Made by a program: the position numbers and the translations under genes
The notes under the pieces: generated by a model
Databases searched by the model: none
What the model was told of the DNA's origin: nothing
What the model saw: the letters and a program-made list of their open reading frames with translations, nothing else
Shown here: positions 34,719 through 43,104 of the stretch, piece after piece
How positions within the stretch are numbered: the stretch's first letter is position 1
Layout of the letters: each line of letters starts with the position of its first letter
From: Halorussus ruber
GTDB lineage: Archaea > Halobacteriota > Halobacteria > Halobacteriales > Haladaptataceae
Length of the DNA: 64,000 nucleotides
Assembly: GCF_004765785.1 (NCBI RefSeq)
Contig: NZ_SBIT01000008.1
Location: 186,001-250,000 of the forward strand
Direction of reading: 5' to 3'

Positions 34719-36095
34719 CTATCCGGAGGTCGTCGTCGTAGTCGTGCCGCCGCCACCGCCGCCGTTGCCGAGTCGGCCGCGGAAGAAGCTCCGCGGAATC
34801 GTCTCCAGCGCCTCGGTCGAACCGTCGTCCTGCACTTGCAGGATGGCGAACTGGTTGAGCGGTTCCAGCGCCTCGTTGAGGTTGACGGGACTCGACGCGC
34901 CCTGATAGTTGATGTCCTCGCCGTTCTCCAGCAGGTCCTTGGCCTTCTGGAACTCGCCGACCGTGACGATGTTGGCCTGCTGGCCGCCGCCTCCGCCACC
35001 GCCGTCCGCGGCGGTCGTTGCGGTCTCTTGGCTCGCGCCCTCCTCGGGCCGCGAGACCGACCGGATGTTTTCGGCGATGGTCTGCCCGGTGGCTTCGCCC
35101 CCGGCCTGTATGGCCAGCGCCTGCAGGAAGAGGCCGTCGTAGGCGTGGGGCGCGAACAGCGTCCCCGACTGCTCGCCCATCTTCTCCTCGAAGGCGGTCG
35201 CACCCTTCGTCTGCTCGGGGTTCGGCGAGGCCAGATACATCCCCGAGGTGATGTTGCTCAGACTGCTCAGGAACTCCGAGGAGTTCAGGCCCTCGCTGAG
35301 GACCCACTCGCCGCCGTAGCCCCCGTTGTTCCACTGGTTCAGGATGGTCCGACCGTTGCCGGGGTAGCCGACGAAACCGATGGCGTCGGGGTCGTTCTCG
35401 AACAGCGTGTCGAGCGTCGAGGTGTAGTCGCTAGCCCGCTGACTGTAACCGACCATGCCGACCGTCTCGCCCTGGAACTGCTCGCGCGCCCGCTCGGCCA
35501 ATCCCTGCCCGTAGGGGTTGTCCACGAAGAGGAAGGCCGCGCTGTCCGCACCGATATACTGGTCGTCGCTCAGGATGCGGCCCATCACGATACCCTGCTG
35601 GGCGTCGTTGGGCGCGGTCCGGCCGAAGTACTTGAGGCTCCCGTCCTCGTTGTAGCCGATTTCCGAGAGCGCGGGCGACGTGCTGGCGTTGCTCATCTGC
35701 ATCACCTGGTCGGCGGCGACGTTCTGCGCGAGCGGGACCGACACTCCGCTGGAGGCCGCGCCGACGAAGCCGATGATGTTCTGCTCGTTGACCAGCGTGT
35801 TGTACTGCTGGATGGCCCGCGAGGGCTGGGTCTGGCTGTCGGTGTTGCTCATGTTGATTTGCCGGCCCAGCGGTCCGCCCGCGTCGTTGACGTCCTGCAC
35901 CGCGAGATTGACCGCCTTCTGCATCCCGCTCCCGTAGGCGCTGAGGTTCCCCGTAATCGGGAGAATCGACCCCATCTGGATTGGACCGCCCTGTCGCGCA
36001 CCCGCCGACGCTGACAGTCCAGTCAACCCGGCCACCCCCGCGACCGTCGCGCCTTTCACGTAGTCTCGCCGCGTCGTTCGATATTTCTCTGACAT
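34719..36095 (-). CDS. LivK-type ABC transporter binding protein A
   Basis: 458 residues from MSEKYRTTRRDYVKGATVAG (Tat-type RR). No lipobox cysteine is seen, so it may be released or held otherwise. The periplasmic-binding type 1 fold is shown by MGSILPITGNLSAYGSGMQK, FVGAASSGVSVPLAQ and FAPHAYDGLFLQALAIQAGG. The linker SQETATTAADGGGGGGGQQA and the C-terminal GNGGGGGGTTTTTTSG are low-complexity additions. The family binds branched-chain amino acids or aromatic acids. It pairs with the paralogue at 36264. Confidence 0.82.
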   Translation of the reverse strand: MSEKYRTTRRDYVKGATVAGVAGLTGLSASAGARQGGPIQMGSILPITGNLSAYGSGMQKAVNLAVQDVNDAGGPLGRQINMSNTDSQTQPSRAIQQYNTLVNEQNIIGFVGAASSGVSVPLAQNVAADQVMQMSNASTSPALSEIGYNEDGSLKYFGRTAPNDAQQGIVMGRILSDDQYIGADSAAFLFVDNPYGQGLAERAREQFQGETVGMVGYSQRASDYTSTLDTLFENDPDAIGFVGYPGNGRTILNQWNNGGYGGEWVLSEGLNSSEFLSSLSNITSGMYLASPNPEQTKGATAFEEKMGEQSGTLFAPHAYDGLFLQALAIQAGGEATGQTIAENIRSVSRPEEGASQETATTAADGGGGGGGQQANIVTVGEFQKAKDLLENGEDINYQGASSPVNLNEALEPLNQFAILQVQDDGSTEALETIPRSFFRGRLGNGGGGGGTTTTTTSG

Positions 36096-36263
36096 CTCCG
36101 CCGTAGAACACGACGCGATACTAATAAACAATTGTGTATGTTTGTCGGCAAACACCTCGATAGTTCAAGCGCGTCCGGCGAGCGACGACAGAAAGAGCGC
36201 GTCGGCGGGCGATTCGAGCGTCCGGTCGGACGAAGCCGCCTCCGCCGAAAAGTGAGACAGAAT

Positions 36264-37616
36264 CTACAGTTTGCCCTCGAAGTAGCTCCGCGGAATCGTC
36301 TCCAACTCCTTGCGCTTGGCCTGCTTGACCTGCATGATGGCGAACCGGTTGAGCGGTTCGAGCGACTCGTTCATGTCCACCGGACTCGACGCGCCCTGAT
36401 AGTTGATGTCCTCGCCCTTGTCCAGCAGGTCCTTGGCCTTCTGGAACTCTCCGGCGTAGACTTTCGTGCCACCGCGAGAGACGGACCGAATGTTCTCGGC
36501 GATGGCCGCCCCGCTCGCCTCTCCGGCCTTGTGGATGGCCAGCGCCTGCAGGAAGAGGCCGTCGTAGGCGTGGGGCGCGAACAGCGTCCCCGACTGGCCG
36601 CCCATCTCCTTGTCGAACGTGTCGGCACTCTTGGTCGATTCCGGACTCGGCGAGGCCAGATACATCCCGTCGGTGATGGACTTGTTGTCCTCGAAGAATC
36701 CTTTGTCGTTCAGGCCCTCGCTGAGGACCCACTCGCCGCCGTAGCCCCCGTTCGACCACTGCTTGAGGATGGTCTTCCCGTTACCGGGGTAGCCCACGAA
36801 CCCGACCGCGTCGGGGTTGTTGCTGAACAGTTTGTCGAGCGTCGAGGTGTAGTCGCTGGACTTCTTGCTGTAGGGGACCATCCCGACCGTCTCGCCGTCG
36901 AAAGCCTCCTTCGCCCGCTTGGCCAACCCCTCGCCGTAGGGGTTGTCGACGTAGAGGAAGGCGGCTTTGTCCGCGCCGATGTACTCGTCGTCGTTCAGAA
37001 TCTGGCCCATCACGATGCCCTGCTGGCCGTCGTTGGGCGCGGTCCGACCGAAGTACTTGACCGACTCGTCGTCGTTGTAGCCGATTTCCGAGAGCGCGGG
37101 CGTCGTGCTGGCGTTGCTCACCTGCATCACTTGGTCGGAGGCGATTTGCTGGGCCAGCGGGACCGACACCCCGCTGGAGGCCGCGCCGACGAACCCGACG
37201 ATGCCCTCCTCGTTGACCAGCGACCGATACTTCTGGGTCGCCTTGGCCGGTTTGGTCTCGCTGTCTTTGTTCACCACCTTGATTTCGCGCCCGAGGGGGC
37301 CGCCCGCCTCGTTGATGTGCTCGGCCGCGAGGTTCACCGCTTTCTCCATCCCGCCACCGTAGGCGCTCAGACTCCCCGTAATCGGGAGAATCGACCCCAT
37401 CGTAATCGGGGCACCGCCTTGGCTCTGGTCGTCAGACTGACTGTCGTCCTCTCCGGAGGTCGTCCCGTCTGACATCCCCTCGGTCGTCTCCTCGGTCGTC
37501 GTTCCCCCGCTATCCGAAATACTGCCGATACAGCCCGAGAGACCGGTCAGGCCGGTTGCACCGAGCGCTCCGGTCGCTTTCAGATACGCGCGACGCGACT
37601 TGTTCTTGCGTGTCAT
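36264..37616 (-). CDS. LivK-type ABC transporter binding lipoprotein B
   Basis: 450 residues. Tat signal KSRRAYLKATGALGATGLTG with lipobox LSGC (about 26-29), so it is lipid-anchored. It is about 70 percent identical by eye to protein A through the binding domain (MGSILPITGSLSAYGGGMEK, FVGAASSGVSVPLAQQIASD). The first 60 residues are a Thr/Glu/Ser-rich tether. Neither gene is accompanied by permease or ATPase genes in the window, so partners are elsewhere. Confidence 0.85.
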   Translation of the reverse strand: MTRKNKSRRAYLKATGALGATGLTGLSGCIGSISDSGGTTTEETTEGMSDGTTSGEDDSQSDDQSQGGAPITMGSILPITGSLSAYGGGMEKAVNLAAEHINEAGGPLGREIKVVNKDSETKPAKATQKYRSLVNEEGIVGFVGAASSGVSVPLAQQIASDQVMQVSNASTTPALSEIGYNDDESVKYFGRTAPNDGQQGIVMGQILNDDEYIGADKAAFLYVDNPYGEGLAKRAKEAFDGETVGMVPYSKKSSDYTSTLDKLFSNNPDAVGFVGYPGNGKTILKQWSNGGYGGEWVLSEGLNDKGFFEDNKSITDGMYLASPSPESTKSADTFDKEMGGQSGTLFAPHAYDGLFLQALAIHKAGEASGAAIAENIRSVSRGGTKVYAGEFQKAKDLLDKGEDINYQGASSPVDMNESLEPLNRFAIMQVKQAKRKELETIPRSYFEGKL

Positions 37617-37731
37617 ACTCTACCAGCATGTCTCACACTCGCTATAAAAAAGTTTGCAATGTGTGAACCTAACGCATGCCTGCTGAAAGTTTACTCGGGG
37701 ACGAATTTTTATTTGTCAGCAACCCCGACAC

Positions 37732-37737
37732 ATATTT
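37732..37737 (+). promoter_or_regulatory. TATA box of pgk
   Basis: ATATTT centred about 28 bases before the ATG at 37763, consistent with a leaderless pgk transcript. Confidence 0.5.
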
Positions 37738-37762
37738 GACTCCCGCTGTTGGACACACGTAC

Positions 37763-38962
37763 ATGGCGATACAGACCCTGGACGACCTCGCCGTCCAAGG
37801 GACAACGCTGGGAGTGCGTATCGACATCAACAGTCCCCTCTCCGACGACGGGAGCCTCGCCGACGACGCTCGGCTGCAGGCCCACGTCGAGACCCTCTCG
37901 GAGCTGTTAGACCGGGGCGGTCGGGTGGCCCTCCTCGCCCATCAGGGCCGACCGGGCGGCGACGAGTTCAGGGACCTCCGACCCCACGCCGAGCGCTTAG
38001 ACGAGATGCTCGACGCGCCGGTCGAGTACTCGGACGCGACGTTCTCGGCCGACGCCCGCCGCGCGGTAGAGAACCTGGGTGACGGGGAGGCCGTCGTCCT
38101 CGAAAACACGCGCTTCTACAGCGAGGAGTACATGGAGTTCTCCCCCGAGCGCGCCGGACAGACCGAACTCGTGGACAAACTCGCGCCCGCCCTCGACGCC
38201 TACGTCAACGACGCCTTCGCAGCGGCCCACCGCTCACAGCCCTCCATCGTCGGCTTCCCCTCCCGCGTCCCGGGCTACGCCGGTCGCGTGATGGAGGCCG
38301 AAATCGAGGTGCTGGGCGACATCGAGAGTACGCCCGAACCCCGGACCTACGTCATCGGCGGCGCGAAGGTCCCCGACTCGATGGCCGTGGTCGAGAGCGT
38401 CCTCGAACGCGGACTGGCCGACCGAGTACTCACGACCGGCGTCGTCGCCAACGTCTTCTTGCTGGCCGACGAGACCGACCTCGGCGACGCCAGCGCCGAC
38501 TTCGTCTACGAGCAGGGCTACTGGGACGAAATCGACCGCGCGGCCGACCTGCTGGCGGAATACGGCGACCGCATCACGCTCCCGACCGACCTCGCGGTCG
38601 AGCGAGACGGCGAGCGCCACGAACTCGCGGTCGAGGACCTCCCGCCCGAGGAGGGCGAGGCCGCGATGGACATCGGCGCGGCGACGGTGCAGGCCTACGC
38701 CGAAGTCGTCCGCGACTCGGGCACCGTCATCCTCAACGGTCCGGCGGGCGTCTTCGAGGACGAGACGTTCGCCGACGGGACGCGCGACCTCTTCGAGACC
38801 GCGACCGAGGCCGAGTACAGCATCGTCGGCGGCGGCGATACCGCGGCCGCGATTCGGAAGTTCGACATCGAGGGCTTCGACCACGTCAGCACCGGCGGCG
38901 GCGCGGCGCTCAACATGCTGACCGGCGAGGAGTTGCCCGCGGTCGAGGCGCTCCGGGACTGA
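37763..38962 (+). CDS. pgk: Phosphoglycerate kinase
   Basis: 399 residues. It interconverts 1,3-bisphosphoglycerate + ADP and 3-phosphoglycerate + ATP. Substrate motifs: GVRIDINSPLSDDG near 18-31, RVALLAHQGRPGG near 55, VLENTRFYSEEYMEF near 112 and the late GGGDTAAAIRKF with HVSTGGGAALNMLTG. In-frame sequence upstream to 37676 lacks coding bias, and a TATA box sets the start at the ATG. Confidence 0.95.
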   Translation: MAIQTLDDLAVQGTTLGVRIDINSPLSDDGSLADDARLQAHVETLSELLDRGGRVALLAHQGRPGGDEFRDLRPHAERLDEMLDAPVEYSDATFSADARRAVENLGDGEAVVLENTRFYSEEYMEFSPERAGQTELVDKLAPALDAYVNDAFAAAHRSQPSIVGFPSRVPGYAGRVMEAEIEVLGDIESTPEPRTYVIGGAKVPDSMAVVESVLERGLADRVLTTGVVANVFLLADETDLGDASADFVYEQGYWDEIDRAADLLAEYGDRITLPTDLAVERDGERHELAVEDLPPEEGEAAMDIGAATVQAYAEVVRDSGTVILNGPAGVFEDETFADGTRDLFETATEAEYSIVGGGDTAAAIRKFDIEGFDHVSTGGGAALNMLTGEELPAVEALRD

Positions 38963-38994
38963 GTTTATCCGGCCCGAGCGAGTGGATTCGGACG

Positions 38995-39489
38995 ATGGTC
39001 GCCATCGAACGCGGAAACATCGGAGACGTCGACGCGGTGACCGACATGTGGGTCGACCTCGCCGAGGGCCAGCGCGAGTTCGGCTCGCACCTCTTCGCCG
39101 ACGGCAATCGCGCGACGGTCCGCGAGGCCATCGCCCGGAACGCGGTCGGCGACGGACTGCTGGTCGCTCGTGAGAAACGCGAGGACGACCGGACCGAAAT
39201 CGTCGGCTTCGTCACCTTCGGCGTCGAGTCGGACGGCTACGACCAAGACGTGACCCGCGGCGTCGTCCGGAACATCTACGTCGAACCCGACCGCCGCGGT
39301 GACGGCATCGGGTCGGCCCTCCTCGACGCGGCGGAGACTCGACTCGCCGAGCGGGGCGCAGACGCCGTCTCGCTCGACGTGATGGCCGACAACGAGGACG
39401 CCCGGCGGTTCTACCGACGCCACGGCTACGCTCCGCACCGCGTCGAGCTGGAAAAATCGGTCGAAAGCGATACGCTCACAAAGGAGTAG
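38995..39489 (+). CDS. GNAT-family acetyltransferase
   Basis: 164 residues. The GNAT acetyl-CoA binding signature is seen as VRNIYVEPDRRGDGIGSALL near 96-115, with the C-terminal LDVMADNEDARRFYRRHGYA. It follows pgk by 32 bases. The substrate (small amine or protein N-terminus) cannot be told. Confidence 0.85.
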   Translation: MVAIERGNIGDVDAVTDMWVDLAEGQREFGSHLFADGNRATVREAIARNAVGDGLLVAREKREDDRTEIVGFVTFGVESDGYDQDVTRGVVRNIYVEPDRRGDGIGSALLDAAETRLAERGADAVSLDVMADNEDARRFYRRHGYAPHRVELEKSVESDTLTKE

Positions 39490-39508
39490 CCAGAAGGTGG
39501 CGGTACGC

Positions 39509-39582
39509 GCCAGGGGAGCTTGGGCGGTTCAAGCACCCGACTTGTAATCGGGAGTTCGTGGGTTCAAATCCCACCCCTGGCT
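39509..39582 (+). tRNA. tRNA-Thr (anticodon UGU)
   Basis: Acceptor GCCAGGG/CCCTGGC is perfect. Anticodon stem CCCGA/TCGGG with loop CTTGTAA gives UGU. T-arm GTGGGTTCAAATCCCAC is standard. Discriminator T; no encoded CCA. It lies 19 bases after the GNAT stop. Confidence 0.93.
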
Positions 39583-39713
39583 TGGTGGTCGCGCCACTCC
39601 GGCGCGACCGATTCGCTTCTGTAGGATTTGAACCCTGCCAGTCGCAGGCTCGCGCAGGGAGTGAAACGACCGAGCAAGAACGTCTGGCTCCGGTTCAAAT
39701 CCACCCCTTGCTT
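39583..39713 (+). repeat. tRNA-Thr 3'-end duplication and intervening element
   Basis: 39692-39713 (GGTTCAAATCCACCCCTTGC + TT) repeats the T-arm and 3' end of tRNA-Thr with one deletion and one mismatch. An inverted T-arm GGATTTGAACC is at 39624-39634, giving an 11-bp inverted repeat with 39692-39702. The interior carries GTCGCAGGCTCGCGCAGGGA and CGACCGAGCAAGAACGTCT (39667-39685); the latter is identical to 63359-63377 beside the other tRNA-like gene. Confidence 0.75.
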
Positions 39714-39837
39714 CCTGTCGCGGTCATTTGTGACTCTTGCTTGTTCGACTTCGACCGAAGCCGAGTCGAACTGACCACTTAAAGCGAAACGGTTGCAACG
39801 CCGATGCGGATTTAAATATCTCTGCTATGAGAATCCG

Positions 39838-40035
39838 ATGGGCGGTCACGAACCGCCTGAGAGCCTGACCCGCGTGCCAGAGGCGCGTCGAACGCTTGCC
39901 CCGCTCGACGACTCCGGGCGACCGGACCTGCGACGCAACCGCGGTTCGACGCCGGGCGCACTCTCCTCGCTCGGCAACGCCGCGATTTTGGACTCGTCCG
40001 GTTCGAGTACTTCTCGCAGGGGGATAGACTTGTGA
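39838..40035 (+). other. Possible structured RNA or small leaderless ORF
   Basis: A strong TATA box TTTAAATA at 39810-39817 lies about 25 bases before ATG GGC GGT, so transcription from about 39838 is likely. The sequence opens with the hairpin GGCGGT-CACGA-ACCGCC and contains further GC-rich inverted repeats. An open frame of 65 codons exists, but its product (rich in R, S, G) is unlike the acidic haloarchaeal proteome. A non-coding RNA seems as likely as a protein. The rest of 39714-40152 shows nothing recognisable. Confidence 0.35.
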
Positions 40036-40152
40036 AAGGAAGCGATACAATCGGCATAAGATTGTACTTATTTCTAATGGGCGGCGGCCTTACGAACCAA
40101 ACACTATATTATAATAGCTTCGCACGCGAAAGCGAACAGCGGTAAGTAGCGA

Positions 40153-40365
40153 CTACTGGAACTTCCCGACGTTCGAGAAGTCGTCGTCCTCGCAGTTCGA
40201 ACACTCTTCGGGCTTGGAGATGAAGACGGACCCACACCCCGCGCACTCGTAGAGGTCGGGGCCGTCGTCACGGCCGTCGGCGTCGCCCCCTTCGTCGGGG
40301 CCGGACCCCGAGGAGCCGAACAGGCGCTTGAGTCGGTCGACGGCGGCGGAGAGCATTTGCTTCAA
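40153..40365 (-). CDS. Small zinc-ribbon protein
   Basis: 70 residues. A basic amphipathic N-terminus (MLSAAVDRLKRLFGS) and an acidic linker precede CAGCGSVFISKPEECSNCED, with two CxxC motifs about 13 residues apart that can hold one zinc. Such single-ribbon haloarchaeal proteins are common and mostly uncharacterised. ATG at 40356 is an alternative start. It lies downstream of the Rieske gene in the same direction. Confidence 0.75.
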   Translation of the reverse strand: MKQMLSAAVDRLKRLFGSSGSGPDEGGDADGRDDGPDLYECAGCGSVFISKPEECSNCEDDDFSNVGKFQ

Positions 40366-40460
40366 CGTTGGTGGATGCTAACTGGGGCTATAAAACGTTT
40401 GTTGCCACACGGGGAAATCGACGCGCGAACCCCGCGAAAGAAGCGGTGCGGGTGTCGCGT

Positions 40461-41315
40461 TTACTCCTCGCTGGGTCGCGGAAGCGCGACGAACGACACC
40501 TGCACGAGGCTGAACGGGTCGTACACCGACTGGTGGCACTGGCAGTAGATGTCGTCGGCCGCGCCGAACTTGCGGGCGTCTCGAAGCGACTTGAATCCGG
40601 GCACGCAACAGAAGTGCGTACACTTGTTCAGGTTTGCGACGAAGCCCTCCTGCGTGCTGGCCGACAGCCATTGGTCGCCTTGGTCGGCCGCCTGCTTGAT
40701 GCGCTCGCTCCGGATGATTTGGACCGGGAGGGTCCCGCTCGCTGGTACGTCCTGCGAGCGCCACGTCGCAAGTGCGGGCTTGCCGAGGCCGCTCTTGCCG
40801 ATGCCGTTGCCCCACGACTGGTAGTCCTCGAAGTCGTCGACGTGGACCTTCGCGCCCGCTTCGACCTCCTCGGACTGCCACTCGTAGGGCGGCGACGAGG
40901 CGTACCGCAGGAAATTGTCTTGGTCTGCGTCGGGTTCGACGCCGGGATACGTCTGGACGCCGCAGTACTGGAACCACTCGCTGGAGTAGGTGATACCACC
41001 TAACTGCGTCTCGGCGATAGTGATTTCTTGGCCTTGTTCGGTCACGGTCTCGGGTTCCGGCCAGAGTCCCTTGAGGAACCCCTCCGAGTCGATTTCGATG
41101 GGAACCTGCGGCATCGCCCGCGGCGCGGGTCCGGCGATGTTCTCGACGCCGTAGTACTGCGTAATCCCACCGCCTGCGCCGGTCGGCTGGGTCGCGGAGT
41201 TGATACTCGCGGCGGTCGCGGTACCCAGTCCCGCCAGCGAGGCGCTCCCGACGACGCCCTTCACGAAGCGACGACGACCCGACTCTGCCGGATACTTGTC
41301 GTCGTCTTCAGGCAC
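40461..41315 (-). CDS. Rieske [2Fe-2S] protein
   Basis: 284 residues. Tat-type N-terminus SGRRRFVKGVVGSASLAGLG with one hydrophobic segment, which would anchor it. Cluster ligands are in CTHFCC (about 231-236) and CQCHQS (about 257-262), i.e. CxH and CxxH. It is an electron-transfer subunit of a bc1-type or nitrate-reductase-linked quinol oxidase; the cytochrome b gene is not adjacent here, which is unusual. Confidence 0.85.
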   Translation of the reverse strand: MPEDDDKYPAESGRRRFVKGVVGSASLAGLGTATAASINSATQPTGAGGGITQYYGVENIAGPAPRAMPQVPIEIDSEGFLKGLWPEPETVTEQGQEITIAETQLGGITYSSEWFQYCGVQTYPGVEPDADQDNFLRYASSPPYEWQSEEVEAGAKVHVDDFEDYQSWGNGIGKSGLGKPALATWRSQDVPASGTLPVQIIRSERIKQAADQGDQWLSASTQEGFVANLNKCTHFCCVPGFKSLRDARKFGAADDIYCQCHQSVYDPFSLVQVSFVALPRPSEE

Positions 41316-41535
41316 GGCGTTCCCCCCTGCGTTTACGGATGCTATTTGTTACCATTCTACCCCCAACAGAGCCATAGAGGGCTTGCGCGACAAAAGCGTT
41401 GTCGGGGCCAGCGTCGTCGTGGTCGGTTGCGTTGCCGGGGCAGTCGAGTCGGCGGACCGCCGCCGTCGCGGCCGGTTCTCGGGTTGGCTGACAGTAGCCG
41501 TCGTCTTTTTACGCTTGCCGTGAGTCTCATCGGGT

Positions 41536-41640
41536 ATGACTCTCTCAGATGAGGAACGCGAACGCATCGAGCAGTTCGTAGCGACGCCTCGATACGAGCG
41601 CACGCCGGAGCAACTGTGTCCAGAAGAGGACGAGGAGTAG
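41536..41640 (+). CDS. 34-residue acidic protein
   Basis: MTLSDEERERIEQFVATPRY then ERTPEQLCPEEDEE. The coding bias is typical of the genome, and the ATG is well placed 25 bases after CTTTTTACGC, a plausible promoter element. The stop abuts, without overlap, the stop of the convergent HTH gene. It looks like a genuine microprotein with an N-terminal helix; the family is not named. Confidence 0.6.
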   Translation: MTLSDEERERIEQFVATPRYERTPEQLCPEEDEE

Positions 41641-41862
41641 TTACGCGACCGCGAACTGGCCGCCCTGTTTCTGCACCAATCCGCGCTCCCGAAGGGTACT
41701 CAGGATGCTGTACAGCGTGATTTTCTTGACTTCGAGGTCCGACTGCAAGTCGTCTATCGAGGCACCACCGCGCTGGAGGTAGAGGTAGACCAGCTTGGCC
41801 CGCGGCGAGTCGAGTTCGGTCGGCAGTTCTCTCGCAGTTGTCGTCGGTCGTTGAACACTCAT
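41641..41862 (-). CDS. Small winged-helix (MarR/TrmB-like) protein
   Basis: 73 residues. LDSPRAKLVYLYLQRGGASI, then DLQSDLEVKKITLYSILSTL and RERGLVQKQGGQFAVA, a complete helix-turn-helix with wing and no other domain. Start ATG at 41862 is preferred to an upstream in-frame ATG whose sequence is not haloarchaeal in style. Target unknown. Confidence 0.72.
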   Translation of the reverse strand: MSVQRPTTTARELPTELDSPRAKLVYLYLQRGGASIDDLQSDLEVKKITLYSILSTLRERGLVQKQGGQFAVA

Positions 41863-42130
41863 TTCGGTAGTGGAAGCCAGAAGTTCGACGATAATAAATC
41901 CCTGTTTCAACGATTGTCGAAAACTCGGGGTTCGTTCAGTCAACTGGCGCTCGCTGGCAAAAATTGTCGGCAATCTCTCGGTGCCAGAACGATGTCGTTG
42001 TCAATCGACCGGAATCACCGACAGTGTGAGCGAGCGCGAGGAGCGAAATCTACGGCCCGGCCGACCGACGCGGGGTTCGACCGCCACCTAGGCGGTGGGT
42101 TTATGTGAAATCGAACGGTACCGTCTCCCA

Positions 42131-42796
42131 ATGTGTCCGATGCCGGACGACGGGCGGGACCCAGACGACCGGGCGGCGCTGACGCCCGACGACACGGCGA
42201 GCGCCGACGAAGGCGGGGCGCTGTCGCCGGAGGAGCTCGACATCGAGGACGAGGAGAACGTCGTCTCGCTGGACAGCGGCCGCTACGTCATCGGCACCGA
42301 CGACCGCCCCGACGTGTCCGCGCCCGACCGCCGAGACGCGGGCGGGCAGTCCCGCGACGCCGACGCGCGGCCCGCCGAGGCCCCCGCAGACGCCCAGACG
42401 CCCGAACTCCAGTCGGACGACGCGGGCAACGTCAGCTCGGGCGCGGTCAAAGAGTGGCTGGAAGACGACCTCGACAGCACCAGCGCCCGCTACGGGTTCC
42501 ACGTCACGGCCAAGTCCGACGACGCCATCAGCCACCAGCAGATGTTCTCCGACGACGTGGGGACGGTCTTCGACAGCCTCCTGCGGTGGTACGCCCAGCA
42601 GTTGACGACCGAGACCGCGGTCGAGGACGTGCTGGGCATCCTCCTGACAGAGTCGAACGTCCGGGTGCGCTACTCGCCGTCGTGCCTGCAAGCGATTCTG
42701 GAGTCCTACGACTTGGGACCGGACGACTCCATCGCCGACCTGCTGGAGAAGGTGCAGGACGACCGCGGGATGGTGTTCCCGCCCGAGAACGTTTAG
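42131..42796 (+). CDS. Haloarchaeal protein upstream of the che operon
   Basis: 221 residues. Residues 1-105 are acidic and disordered; 112-221 are a folded domain: GAVKEWLEDDLDSTSARYGF, SHQQMFSDDVGTVFDSLLRW, QTLTTETAVEDVLGILL-like text seen as QLTTETAVEDVLGILLTESN. I recognise it as a conserved haloarchaeal family commonly annotated as hypothetical, with no known role. TTTATG at 42100-42105 places transcription near the ATG (leaderless). A further ATG lies 9 bases on. Confidence 0.65.
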   Translation: MCPMPDDGRDPDDRAALTPDDTASADEGGALSPEELDIEDEENVVSLDSGRYVIGTDDRPDVSAPDRRDAGGQSRDADARPAEAPADAQTPELQSDDAGNVSSGAVKEWLEDDLDSTSARYGFHVTAKSDDAISHQQMFSDDVGTVFDSLLRWYAQQLTTETAVEDVLGILLTESNVRVRYSPSCLQAILESYDLGPDDSIADLLEKVQDDRGMVFPPENV

Positions 42797-42916
42797 AGAA
42801 AGGTTTTTGTTTGTTAGAGGTGTGTAATCATTTTCTTTAGTAGTGTATAGTTATATCTTGGTGGTTTAGAACCGCGTTGTACCGAATCGGCATCGGCGAC
42901 AATCGTAGCAGTGAAC

Positions 42917-43104
42917 ACTTCTTGAGGCCCCCGCGCGGTGGCGGTCTCGTGAGCAGAGCGAACGAGACCTCGGAAGACGCGGGTTGTCTTCCGGCGGTCG
43001 CTGGCCGACATATCCGCGCTCTCAACACCGCCCGCGCGGATAGGGGTCGGCCAGACGACCACGGGCCTGCGGCCCGCCACCGCGCGGCCCCTTCCTCCTC
43101 CCGT
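42917..43104 (+). repeat. Structured intergenic repeat, copy 8 (forward)
   Basis: Left CACTTCTTGAGGCCCCCGCG, right GCGCGGCCCCTTCCTCCTC. The lower inner stem CTGGCCGAC/GTCGGCCAG and upper ATCCGCGC/GCGCGGAT flank the AT/AGGG loop; second hairpin CGGGCC-TGC-GGCCCG. A hairpin GGAAGAC-GCGGGTT-GTCTTCC is inserted at 42971-42993. A tail of 27-bp-type units (GGTAGTTTGTTCAGCCGGGC) extends to about 43220. The rest of 42797-43408 is AT-rich and without a gene. Confidence 0.8.

Noticed and set aside
37676-37762. N-terminal extension of pgk from GTG/ATG upstream
   Set aside because: AT-rich, no similarity to Pgk, and overlaps the promoter; the ATG at 37763 aligns with the family start.
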